This document shows, piece by piece, positions 1 to 6,229 of a stretch of DNA of 21,603 nucleotides (within the stretch, counting starts at the first letter, position 1; every line of letters begins with the position of its first letter). The notes below the pieces were generated by a model, which saw nothing but the letters and a program-made list of their open reading frames with translations, did not search any database and was not told the DNA's origin. The position numbers and the translations under genes are program-made. Source of the DNA: DASUFI01 sp036274635 (GTDB taxonomy: Bacteria; Planctomycetota; B15-G4); NCBI GenBank assembly GCA_036274635.1, contig DASUFI010000215.1, forward strand, positions 1-21,603, written 5' to 3'.

Positions 1-665
1 CCGAGATGAACCCCATGCTGGGCGTGCGCGGCTGCCGGCTGGGCCTGCTGCACCCCGACATCTACGACATGCAGGTGCGGGCCATCTTCCTCGCCGCGGG
101 CCACTGCGAGCTGGCGGGCGCGGCTGTGCTGCCGGAGATCATGATCCCGCTCGTCGGCGTGCCCGCCGAGCTCTCGGCGCTGCGTCAGCGCATCCTCGAC
201 CGCGAGGCCGAGCTGCGCCGCCTCTCGGGCTTCAAGGGGCGCGTGCTCATCGGCACCATGATCGAGGTGCCGCGCGCCGCGCTCACGGCCGCCGCCATCG
301 CCGCGCACGCGGACTTCTTCTCCTTCGGCACCAACGACCTCACGCAGATGGGCCTCGGGCTCTCGCGCGACGACACCGGGCCGGTCATCAAGCTGTACGT
401 CGAGCAGGGCCTCTACGAGCGCGACCCCTTCGCGTCCATCGACGCCGAGGGCATCGGCCGCCTCGTGCACCTGGCCACGGCCGAGGGGCGCGGCGCCAAG
501 CCGCACCTCAAGCTCGGCGTCTGCGGCGAGCACGGCGGCGACCCGGCGTCGATCCGGTTCTTCGATCGCGTGGGGCTGGACTACGTGAGCTGCTCGCCGT
601 TCCGCGTGCCGATCGCGAGGCTGGCGGCGGCGCAGGCGGCGCTGGAAGGGCGGGCGCGGGGCTGA
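1..665 (+). CDS. ppdK: Pyruvate phosphate dikinase, C-terminal fragment (5' end outside window)
   Basis: This enzyme interconverts pyruvate, ATP and phosphate with phosphoenolpyruvate, AMP and diphosphate in the cytoplasm. The visible part is about 220 residues of the C-terminal PEP/pyruvate-binding TIM barrel. It opens inside the family motif E-x-NPMLGxRGCRLG and the frame is open to the left edge. Other hallmarks are MIEVPRAAL with its metal-binding Glu, SFGTNDLTQM with its metal-binding Asp, GVCGEHGGDP with the catalytic Cys at bases 522-524, and the terminal block YVSCSPFRVPIARLAAAQAAL. The length from the NPMLG motif to the stop is normal, so the 3' end is intact and the gene is cut only by the window. 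PEP synthase and PTS enzyme I share this barrel, but the RGCRLG and CSPFRVPIARLAAAQA blocks are typical of PPDK. No clear terminator follows; the next gene has its own probable promoter. Confidence 0.95.
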   Translation, partial: EMNPMLGVRGCRLGLLHPDIYDMQVRAIFLAAGHCELAGAAVLPEIMIPLVGVPAELSALRQRILDREAELRRLSGFKGRVLIGTMIEVPRAALTAAAIAAHADFFSFGTNDLTQMGLGLSRDDTGPVIKLYVEQGLYERDPFASIDAEGIGRLVHLATAEGRGAKPHLKLGVCGEHGGDPASIRFFDRVGLDYVSCSPFRVPIARLAAAQAALEGRARG

Positions 666-676
666 GCGGACCGGAC

Positions 677-705
677 CTGACGGAATCGGGCTCGTGGGGT
701 ATATT
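677..705 (+). promoter_or_regulatory. Candidate sigma70-type promoter for the radical SAM gene
   Basis: A -35-like CTGACG (677-682) and a -10-like TATATT (700-705) are separated by 17 bases, the best spacing. They match the consensus at 4/6 and 5/6 positions. This AT-rich hexamer stands out in very GC-rich sequence, just after the ppdK stop. The predicted start near 712 would give a leader of about 40 nt before the ATG at 754. Inferred from sequence only. Confidence 0.45.
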
Positions 706-753
706 CTGACACATACCTCCTTTGTGCGCCCTTCCCACGGGACAGCTCCGACC

Positions 754-2301
754 ATGCGCGTGCTTTTCCTCTCGTCGTGGCTCGCGCAGGAGCCGCTGGG
801 CGTGATGTACCTCTCGGCGGCGCTCAAGCGGGCCGGGCACGAGACGCGCATGATCTTCGTGCCCGACCCGCTGCTGCCGCGCAAGGTGCGCGCGTGGGAG
901 CCGGACGTGATCTGCACGTCCACGATGACCGGCGTGCACACGGCGCACGCCACGCTGCTGCGGCTGGTGAAGCGCTGGGCGCCGCGGGCCGTCACCATCG
1001 CGGGCGGGCCGCACCCCACCGTGGTGCCGGACTTCCTGCGCGAGCCGGGCCTGGACGCCATCTGCCAGGGCGAGGGCGAGGAGGCGCTGGTGGAGTTCGT
1101 GGACGCCGTCGAGCGCGGCGGCGACCTGCGCCACATTCCCAACATCCACTGGAAGGACGCCGACGGCCGCCTGTGGCCCAACGCGCCACGGCCGCTGGTC
1201 CAGCAGCTCGACTCCCTCGGCCCGCCCGACCGCGCGCTGGTCTATGACGCGGCCGACCTGTACCGCAACAACCCGCGCAAGGTCGTCAAGTGCGACCGCG
1301 GCTGCCCGATGAATTGCAGCTTCTGCTTCCACCACGCCTGGAAGCGCAAGGTCTACGGCGTGGGCAACAACGAGTACGTGCGGCACCGCAGCGTGGACGA
1401 CGTGATCCGCGAGGTGCAGGAGATCCGCGCGCGCTACCCGCTCGCCTTCGTCCACTTCGTCGACGACATCTTCAACATCAACAACGCCTGGCTGGCCGAG
1501 TTCGCCGAGCGCTGGCCGCGCGAGGTGGGCCTGCCCTTCGACGCCATCCTCATGGCGAACATGGTCACCGAGCGCCACGTGCAGCTGCTGCGCCAGGCCG
1601 GCTGCATCTACGCGCGCATCGCCTTCGAGGCCGCCAACGACCACATGCGCAACGCGATCATGCGCAAGAACACCACCCGCGCCCAACTCGTGCGCGCCGC
1701 CGGCCTCATCAAGGCCCAGGGCATCCGTCTCGGCAGCCTCAACATGCTGGGCGGCCCGGGCGCCACCATCGAGGACGACCTGCAGACCGTGGCCCTGAAC
1801 ATCGAGTGCCACGTCGACCACCCGCTGGTCTCCCTGCTGCAGCCCTACCCGGCCACCGACATCAACGACATGACCCGCGAGATGGGCTTCGCCACCGCGG
1901 AGTGGGACGAGTTCCCGGTGCTCTTCAACCGCACCTCCTCGATCGCCCTGCCGCGTCGCCACGAGTTCGAGAACCTGCACAAGTGGTTCCCCGTCGTCGT
2001 GCGCCATCCGCGGCTGCTGCCGCTCGCGCGCCGCGCCCTCCGCATCCGCGCGCTGCGGCTGCCCTTCACCTGGATGTACATGCTCTACAGCGAGTGGCTC
2101 ATGACCGAGCAGAACTCGCTGTACAACCGCGCGCAGCGGAGGCGCGGGCCGGCAACGTGGCCGTGGCTGGACTTCGGGCGGCGCGTCGTGAGCAAGGGGC
2201 TGTTGCGCAGCATCACGGTCGTCGTCGGGCGAGGCGCCAAGCGGCTTGAAGCCCGGCATGCGCTGGGTGACGAGCGGCTCGTCTCGCACAGCGAGGGGTG
2301 A
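754..2301 (+). CDS. Cobalamin-binding-type radical SAM protein
   Basis: A 515-residue protein with the two-part layout of B12-dependent radical SAM enzymes (the family of BchE and the hopanoid HpnP/HpnR enzymes). An N-terminal Rossmann-like domain (about residues 1-135) has GVMYLSAALKRAGHE and TIAGGPHPTVVPDF. The radical SAM barrel follows, with its [4Fe-4S] motif at C184-x3-C188-x2-C191 (CPMNCSFC). A further Cys at 180 is not part of the motif. Later barrel signatures include FVHFVDDIFNIN, IAFEAANDHMRNAIM and LGSLNMLGGPG. I see no DxHxxG cobalamin-His motif, as in many relatives. The C-terminal tail is basic and aromatic-rich, as in surface-lipid or natural-product members. The frame extends upstream to 694, but that would place codons inside the probable promoter; the ATG at 754 begins the conserved MRVLFLSSW strand. 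The substrate cannot be predicted. Confidence 0.85.
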   Translation: MRVLFLSSWLAQEPLGVMYLSAALKRAGHETRMIFVPDPLLPRKVRAWEPDVICTSTMTGVHTAHATLLRLVKRWAPRAVTIAGGPHPTVVPDFLREPGLDAICQGEGEEALVEFVDAVERGGDLRHIPNIHWKDADGRLWPNAPRPLVQQLDSLGPPDRALVYDAADLYRNNPRKVVKCDRGCPMNCSFCFHHAWKRKVYGVGNNEYVRHRSVDDVIREVQEIRARYPLAFVHFVDDIFNINNAWLAEFAERWPREVGLPFDAILMANMVTERHVQLLRQAGCIYARIAFEAANDHMRNAIMRKNTTRAQLVRAAGLIKAQGIRLGSLNMLGGPGATIEDDLQTVALNIECHVDHPLVSLLQPYPATDINDMTREMGFATAEWDEFPVLFNRTSSIALPRRHEFENLHKWFPVVVRHPRLLPLARRALRIRALRLPFTWMYMLYSEWLMTEQNSLYNRAQRRRGPATWPWLDFGRRVVSKGLLRSITVVVGRGAKRLEARHALGDERLVSHSEG

Positions 2302-2310
2302 GAGGGGCCG

Positions 2311-2457
2311 ACGACCTCACCCTGCAACCCGAGTCGGTGGCGGCACGCGCGACGCCCCGGCGCTACCGCGCCGGAGCGTGCGCGGCCCACGACCTCACCC
2401 TGCAACCCGAGTCGGTGGCGGCACGCGCGACGCCCCGGCGCTACCGCGCCGGAGCGT
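2311..2457. repeat. Tandem pair of identical 69-bp repeats with an internal hairpin
   Basis: Copies at 2311-2379 and 2389-2457 look identical base for base, with a period of 78. Each contains an inverted repeat: in copy 1, arms 2352-2363 and 2368-2379 pair over 12 positions with one mismatch around the loop TACC; the inner 7-bp stem CCGGCGC/GCGCCGG is perfect. The pair fills the gap between two convergent genes, and copy 2 contains the stop and last codons of the minus-strand gene. The hairpin could act as a two-way terminator, but no T-run follows on either strand. Confidence 0.9.
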
Positions 2458-2980
2458 TCCAGGTCACGACCTGGTTGCTGCCCTGGGCGTGCGCCATGTG
2501 CAGGGCCTGCTCGGCGCGGGCGAAGAACTCGTCCGGCGAGGCCAGCTTGTCCTGCGGGGCGGTGCTGATGCCCACCGCGAGGCCCACGCGCTCCTCGACC
2601 TTCTGCAGCACGCCGTGCAGCACGCGGCGCACCATGGTCACGGCGCCCTCGGTGCCGGTGCCGGGCAGCAGGGCCGCGAAGCGCGAGCGGCCGAGGCGCG
2701 CGGACAGGTCCACGTCGCGCGAGGCCGTGAGCAGCTCGCCGGCGATGTCCAGGATGGTGGAGTCGGCCGCCGACGTGCCTTCCGTCTGCTCGATCGAGTC
2801 CAGGCCCTCGATGTCCACGAGCACCAGCGAGTAGCTCCACTGGAAGCGCCAGGACTTCTTGAACTCCTCCTCCAGCCGCAGGCGGAAGTAGGCGTCGTTC
2901 AGCAGGCCCGTCTCGTTGTCCGTGATGAGCGTGACGAGCTGCCGCTCGTCCATCGGCTGCGGGCTGGTGCGGGGACTCAT
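2441..2980 (-). CDS. Degenerate GGDEF-domain protein
   Basis: A small soluble protein (179 residues from the ATG at 2980) made almost entirely of one GGDEF fold. The opening block DNETGLLNDAYF corresponds to the usual DxLTGLxNRRxF, and LVLVDIEGLDSI to the first metal-binding strand. The active-site loop, normally GGDEF, is GRSRF here (residues 97-101), so cyclase activity is unlikely. The RxxD inhibitory c-di-GMP site is kept at R88-D91 in the correct position, so the protein could still bind c-di-GMP. No sensor, membrane or EAL domain is present. The start is uncertain: a TTG at 3016 and an ATG at 2953 are in frame, and a GGAGG lies too close (1 nt) to the ATG at 2980. The last codons and the TAG stop lie inside repeat copy 2. 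Confidence 0.75.
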   Translation of the reverse strand: MSPRTSPQPMDERQLVTLITDNETGLLNDAYFRLRLEEEFKKSWRFQWSYSLVLVDIEGLDSIEQTEGTSAADSTILDIAGELLTASRDVDLSARLGRSRFAALLPGTGTEGAVTMVRRVLHGVLQKVEERVGLAVGISTAPQDKLASPDEFFARAEQALHMAHAQGSNQVVTWNAPAR

Positions 2981-3175
2981 GCCTCCATCATCGGCTCGCC
3001 AGGCCGCCGCGCTCAACAGAATCCGGCGCGCCGCGGCACGAAGTGCAGGCCGGCACGACCCGCCCGGCCTCCCCCGCGCGCGTCCAGGAGTTCCTCACCG
3101 AGTCATTCCCCGACGCCCACGGAGCGCTGCCGGAAACGGCGGGGATCGGGTGCCGACGGGGCCGGGCGGCGCCCT

Positions 3176-3928
3176 CTAGGCCTTCTCCGCGGCGGCCAGC
3201 GCCGCGTCGGTCCACTCCAGGTTCGTGGCCGTGCCCTGCACGTCCTCCAGCTCCTCGACCGCGTCGATGAGTTGGCTCAGCTGGACCACCTGCTCGTCCT
3301 TGAGCTGGACGGTGGTCTTGGGCACCCACGCGATGACGCTGCGCTCCGGCTTGAAGCCGGCCTTCTCCAGCGTCTGCTTCACGGCGGCGAAGCGGGTCGG
3401 GTCGGCGGTGATCTCGAAGCCGCCCTCGCCGGCGGTGCAGTCGTCGGCCTCGGCCGAGAGGGCCACCTCGAACAGGGCGTCCTCCTTGGCGGGCGGAGCG
3501 GGCACGAAGAAGAGGCCGCGGCGCTCGAAGTTCCAGGCCACCGAGCCGGTGGCGCCGATGTTGCCGCCGCGCGTCTCGACCGCCTGGCGCACGTCGCCGT
3601 AGGTGCGGGCGCGGTTGTCGGTGAGGGCGTCGATGAGGATGGCCACGCCGCCGGGGCCGTAGCCCTCGTAGGTGAGCGCGTCGAGGGCGCCGGACTCGGC
3701 CTTGCCGAGGGCGCTCTTGATGGCGCGCTCGATGGCCTCGTTGGTCATGTTGTCCTCGCGCGAGCGGTCGATCGCGTAGCGCAGGGACAGGTTCGTGGCG
3801 GGGTCGCCGCCGCCGGTGCGCGTGGCCGACATGATCAGCCGCGCGTGCTTGCTGAAGACGCGTGAACGCTTGGCGTCCACCGCCTTCTTGCGGTGCATGA
3901 TGTTCTTGAACGGCGAGTGGCCGGCCAT
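3176..3928 (-). CDS. yebC: YebC/PmpR (TACO1) family protein
   Basis: A 250-residue protein, the normal length for this family. It starts with the signature MAGHSPFKNIMHRKKAVDAKR, followed by GGGDPATNLSLRYAID, NMTNEAIERAI and YEGYGPGGVAILIDALTDN. The acidic C-terminal block EELEDVQGTATNLEW is also typical. Family members were long annotated as transcriptional regulators; mitochondrial TACO1 and recent work on bacterial YebC support a role on the ribosome, helping with proline-rich stretches. The gene begins 34 nt after the rpsI stop on the same strand, so co-transcription with rplM-rpsI is likely. A strong hairpin (3937-3956) occupies most of that gap. The start is fixed by the conserved MAGHS, although the frame runs further upstream. 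The 195 bases after the stop (2981-3175) show no gene or clear terminator. Confidence 0.95.
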   Translation of the reverse strand: MAGHSPFKNIMHRKKAVDAKRSRVFSKHARLIMSATRTGGGDPATNLSLRYAIDRSREDNMTNEAIERAIKSALGKAESGALDALTYEGYGPGGVAILIDALTDNRARTYGDVRQAVETRGGNIGATGSVAWNFERRGLFFVPAPPAKEDALFEVALSAEADDCTAGEGGFEITADPTRFAAVKQTLEKAGFKPERSVIAWVPKTTVQLKDEQVVQLSQLIDAVEELEDVQGTATNLEWTDAALAAAEKA

Positions 3929-3936
3929 GCTCGTCT

Positions 3937-3956
3937 CGCCCCGCCGGCGCGGGGCG
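3937..3956 (-). promoter_or_regulatory. Hairpin between rpsI and yebC
   Basis: A perfect 8-bp GC stem, CGCCCCGC (3937-3944) and GCGGGGCG (3949-3956), closes a 4-nt loop in the 34-nt gap between the rpsI stop and the yebC start. It ends 8 nt from the yebC ATG, so it would cover the ribosome-binding region. It has no T-run, so a classical terminator is less likely than an RNA-processing or translation-tuning element. Confidence 0.5.
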
Positions 3957-3962
3957 CCCGAC

Positions 3963-4367
3963 TCAGCGCTTGCTGAACTGGAAGCGGCGGCGCGCCTTGC
4001 GCTGGCCGTACTTCTTGCGCTCGACCATGCGGCTGTCGCGCGTGAGAAAGCCCGAGTCGCGCAGCGCCTGCTCCAGGGACGGCTCGGCCACCTTGAGGGC
4101 GCGCGCCACACCCAGGCGCATCGCGCCGCTCTGGCCGATGGGCCCGCCGCCGCCGAGGCGCGCCCACACGTCGTACTTGCCGAGGGTGGACGTGGCCACC
4201 AGCGGCGCCTGCGCGTTGAGGCGCTGCTGCTCGATGGGGAAGTAGGTCTCGAACGGCCGGCCGTTGACGAGGATCGCGCCCGTGCCGGGCTTGATGCGCA
4301 CGCGCGCCACCGCGGTCTTGCGGCGGCCGGTGCCCCAGTGGAACTCCTTGACGGCGCCCTCGGTCAT
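3963..4367 (-). CDS. rpsI: 30S ribosomal protein S9 (uS9)
   Basis: A 134-residue protein of the expected length. It shows the uS9 hallmarks GTGRRKTAVARVRIKPGTG, ILVNGRP near the N-terminus, the glycine-rich GGGGPIGQSGAMRLGVARAL, and the C-terminal basic tail ending in SKR, which reaches the P-site tRNA in ribosome structures. It begins 2 nt after the rplM stop, the usual rplM-rpsI arrangement, so the two are almost surely translated from one mRNA. About 7 residues precede the conserved core; the ATG at 4367 is the only sensible start. Confidence 0.97.
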   Translation of the reverse strand: MTEGAVKEFHWGTGRRKTAVARVRIKPGTGAILVNGRPFETYFPIEQQRLNAQAPLVATSTLGKYDVWARLGGGGPIGQSGAMRLGVARALKVAEPSLEQALRDSGFLTRDSRMVERKKYGQRKARRRFQFSKR

Positions 4368-4369
4368 GG

Positions 4370-4825
4370 TCAGCGTCCCTTCAACCTGAACTGGGTGGTG
4401 TCGGCCGTGATCGGCTTCTGCGCCTCGTGCGGATGGTCCGCGCCGGCGTACACCTTGAGCTTGCCCATCATCGCGCGGCCCAGTCGGGTCTTGGGCATCA
4501 TGCGGCGCACGGCCAGCTCGATCATCTTCACCGGGTCGCGCTCGCGCATGTCGCCCGCCGTCTGCGAGCGCAGCCCGCCAAGGTAGTAGGTGTGCCAGTG
4601 GTGCACGCGCGTCTGGGCCTTGTTGCCCGAGAGCGCCACCTTGCCGGCGTTGGTGACCACCACGAAGTCGCCCGTGTCCACGTGCGGCGTCCAGCGCGGG
4701 TGGTGCTTGCCTTGCAGGATGGTGGCGATGCGCACCGCCAGCCGGCCCAGCACGGCGCCGTCGGCGTCGAAGTGGTGCCAGGCCTGCTGCACCTGCCCGG
4801 TCTTGGCGAGATAGGTCTTGGTCAC
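4370..4825 (-). CDS. rplM: 50S ribosomal protein L13 (uL13)
   Basis: A 151-residue protein, slightly longer than the usual 142 or so. The family blocks are TKTYLAKTGQVQQAWHHFDA at the start, VLGRLAVRIATILQGK, DTGDFVVVTNAGKVALSGNK, and the C-terminal MMPKTRLGRAMMGKLKVYAG. The start is a GTG at 4825: it begins the conserved sequence and is preceded by GAGGA with 6 nt spacing. The frame is open for another 69 codons upstream, but that extension covers the inverted-repeat region and is not ribosomal-protein-like. First gene of the probable rplM-rpsI-yebC operon. Confidence 0.97.
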   Translation of the reverse strand: MTKTYLAKTGQVQQAWHHFDADGAVLGRLAVRIATILQGKHHPRWTPHVDTGDFVVVTNAGKVALSGNKAQTRVHHWHTYYLGGLRSQTAGDMRERDPVKMIELAVRRMMPKTRLGRAMMGKLKVYAGADHPHEAQKPITADTTQFRLKGR

Positions 4826-4883
4826 GGAAGGTCCTCGGGGCCTCCGCCGAGAAGGCTTCTGGCGGGTCGGATGCGAACCGGGA

Positions 4884-4913
4884 ACGATATCAAAGGGCTG
4901 GCGGGGTCGCCAA
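4884..4913 (-). promoter_or_regulatory. Candidate promoter for rplM-rpsI-yebC
   Basis: On the minus strand, TTGGCG (4908-4913) and TATCGT (4884-4889) are spaced by 18 bases and each match the sigma70 consensus at 4/6. The leader to the rplM GTG would be about 50 nt. The -10 element lies within the left end of the surrounding inverted repeat. Weak hexamers, so only a candidate. Confidence 0.3.
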
Positions 4914-5130
4914 GGGGAGGCCCAGGGGGGCCAATGGCTCCGCGGGATCTTGGGGGTACGGTGCGCGGCGCGCGGTCGGGGCATGCCGGATGCATTGAGG
5001 TCTTTGGGCTCGGGGAGGAGAGCGCCGCGCACCGTACCCCCAAGATCCCGCGGAGCCGCTTGGCAGTGGTGAATACCCGGGGCTTCGCCGCTACGCGTCG
5101 CTCACGGCCAGCCATGCCCTTTGATGTCGT
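4884..5130. repeat. Nested inverted repeat (MITE-like or palindromic element) upstream of rplM
   Basis: Two sets of inverted arms surround one centre. The inner arms, 4936-4971 and 5022-5057, are 36 bp long and perfectly complementary, with a 50-base spacer. The outer arms, 4884-4898 and 5116-5130, match at 14 of 15 positions (ACGAYATCAAAGGGC). No target-site duplication is visible and no protein is encoded. It lies in a 542-base gene-free stretch (4826-5367). It could be a small non-autonomous mobile element or a folded leader controlling rplM. Confidence 0.85.
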
Positions 5131-5246
5131 CGACCTTGGTCTGGGCATCGAGGAGACTCTTCACTCGGTGCCGTTCCGCTCCACGAGCGTGGGGGCAGGG
5201 CTGGGCCGCGGCGGCGGACGCAGGCCCCGAGGTGCCTTCCGGCTAC

Positions 5247-5274
5247 CGCTGGCGCCGCCTTCGCGGCGCCAGCG
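5247..5274. terminator. Strong hairpin, possible factor-independent terminator without a T-run
   Basis: A perfect 12-bp stem (5247-5258 with 5263-5274) closes a 4-nt loop. It lies about 95 nt beyond the stop of the minus-strand FtsQ-like gene, between that gene and rplM. No T-run follows on either strand, so the terminator assignment is tentative. A second, weaker hairpin (GGCCGG/CCGGCC, 5336-5353) lies directly after the FtsQ-like stop. Confidence 0.4.
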
Positions 5275-5367
5275 AGCAGCCTCGATGGTGCGCGGGCTGG
5301 GGCTTACAGAGCGCCATGCACGTTGCGGGCAGGTGGGCCGGCTGCTGCCGGCCGGGCGGTGCGGCGG

Positions 5368-6153
5368 CTACTCGTCGCGGCGGACGACGACGGGGCGGTC
5401 GGTCCATAGCTGGACGCGCTGCAGGCCGACGAGGCCGGGAAAGTCGGCGAGGACTTCGCGCAGGTTGTCGATGCGCTGGGACGGGGGCAGGTCGAGGTAG
5501 GCGAGGGGCGACGAGTCGGCGGAGCGGCCCCAGGCGAGGACGACGTTCTGGTCGGTGATGAAGGAGACGGTGCCTTCGGCGTCGGGGGTGACGGAGGCGA
5601 GGACGACGCCGACGTCCTGCAGCGCCGCGCGGAAGGGCAGGACCTCGGCGGCGGCGGCGGCGCACTGCAGGACGTCGGCGTCGCGGGCGGGCTTGGCGCA
5701 CTGCAGCGGCGGCGGGTCGAGGACCACGGGGCCGAGGCCGAGCACGCGGCCGTCGGCGGCGACGAGGATGTCGCCGTCGATGGCCATCACGGGGCGACGC
5801 AGGCGCACGCGCACGTCGGCCTGCGCGGGCCAGCGGGGCTGGATCTGCTCGACGGCCTCGATCCAGGGCGAGGCGGCCAGGAGCGAGGCGGTGAGGCCGG
5901 CGAGCTCGTCCTGGCGCAGCAGCGAGGCGCCGCGCGCGGCGTGCGAGGAGACGCTGGCGGCGACGCTGCCCGCGACGTCCTCGGTCAGCCAGGCGGGACG
6001 CGCCACGAGCTGGTAGCGCGTGGGGTCGACGGTGAACTCCGGCTCGCGCTGCAGCTGGTGGCGCGCGCGGTACGCGACGACGATGAGGACGGCCAGCAGG
6101 GCCAGCGGCACCAGCAGGGGCCAGAGCGGGCGCGCGCGTCGGTCGGAGCTCAT
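5368..6153 (-). CDS. FtsQ/DivIB-like protein with POTRA domain
   Basis: A 261-residue bitopic membrane protein. A basic N-terminus (RRAR) precedes one membrane segment at about residues 10-28. A POTRA-like domain follows (about 41-122) with the FtsQ-type block SPWIEAVEQIQPRWPAQADV (94-113) and RLRRPV. Next comes a beta-rich domain beginning ILVAADGRVL, as in FtsQ, and a closing stretch near NLREVLADFPGLVGLQRVQL. FtsQ links periplasmic septal peptidoglycan synthesis to the divisome. The overall order and length fit FtsQ, but identity is low, several Cys residues are unusual, and the gene is not in a dcw cluster (no ftsA, ftsZ or mur genes adjacent). Another POTRA-bearing membrane protein is possible. 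It is divergent from the helicase gene. Confidence 0.5.
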   Translation of the reverse strand: MSSDRRARPLWPLLVPLALLAVLIVVAYRARHQLQREPEFTVDPTRYQLVARPAWLTEDVAGSVAASVSSHAARGASLLRQDELAGLTASLLAASPWIEAVEQIQPRWPAQADVRVRLRRPVMAIDGDILVAADGRVLGLGPVVLDPPPLQCAKPARDADVLQCAAAAAEVLPFRAALQDVGVVLASVTPDAEGTVSFITDQNVVLAWGRSADSSPLAYLDLPPSQRIDNLREVLADFPGLVGLQRVQLWTDRPVVVRRDE

Positions 6154-6207
6154 GGGCGCCCGAGTTTAGGCTGCGGGGCGGCCCGTCCGAGCCTGTATGT
6201 TCTCTGG

Positions 6208-6227
6208 CGGCCCGACACTCCGGGCCG
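6208..6227 (+). promoter_or_regulatory. Hairpin directly upstream of the helicase start
   Basis: CGGCCCG (6208-6214) and CGGGCCG (6221-6227) form a perfect 7-bp stem around a 6-nt loop, ending 2 nt before the ATG at 6230. If translation starts there, the hairpin covers the ribosome-binding region. If it starts at the in-frame ATG at 6197, the hairpin is coding. Confidence 0.35.
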
Positions 6228-6229
6228 TG

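Noticed and set aside
2311..2457. A possible two-unit CRISPR
   Set aside because: Only two copies, 69-bp units and a 9-base spacer; this does not fit CRISPR repeat and spacer sizes, and no cas gene is present.
4818..5148. Short open frames on both strands across the inverted repeat, with a shared RGILGVRCAA-like peptide
   Set aside because: The shared peptide is only the palindrome read on both strands. There is no ribosome-binding site and no other protein-like feature.
5155..5246. Possible small RNA or gene in the remainder of the gap between the FtsQ-like gene and rplM
   Set aside because: No start with a ribosome-binding site, no promoter-like pair and no fold apart from the hairpin already listed.
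6197..6229. An 11-residue N-terminal extension of the helicase from the ATG at 6197
   Set aside because: The extension overlaps a hairpin and a possible promoter-like stretch and adds no conserved sequence. It cannot be fully excluded.
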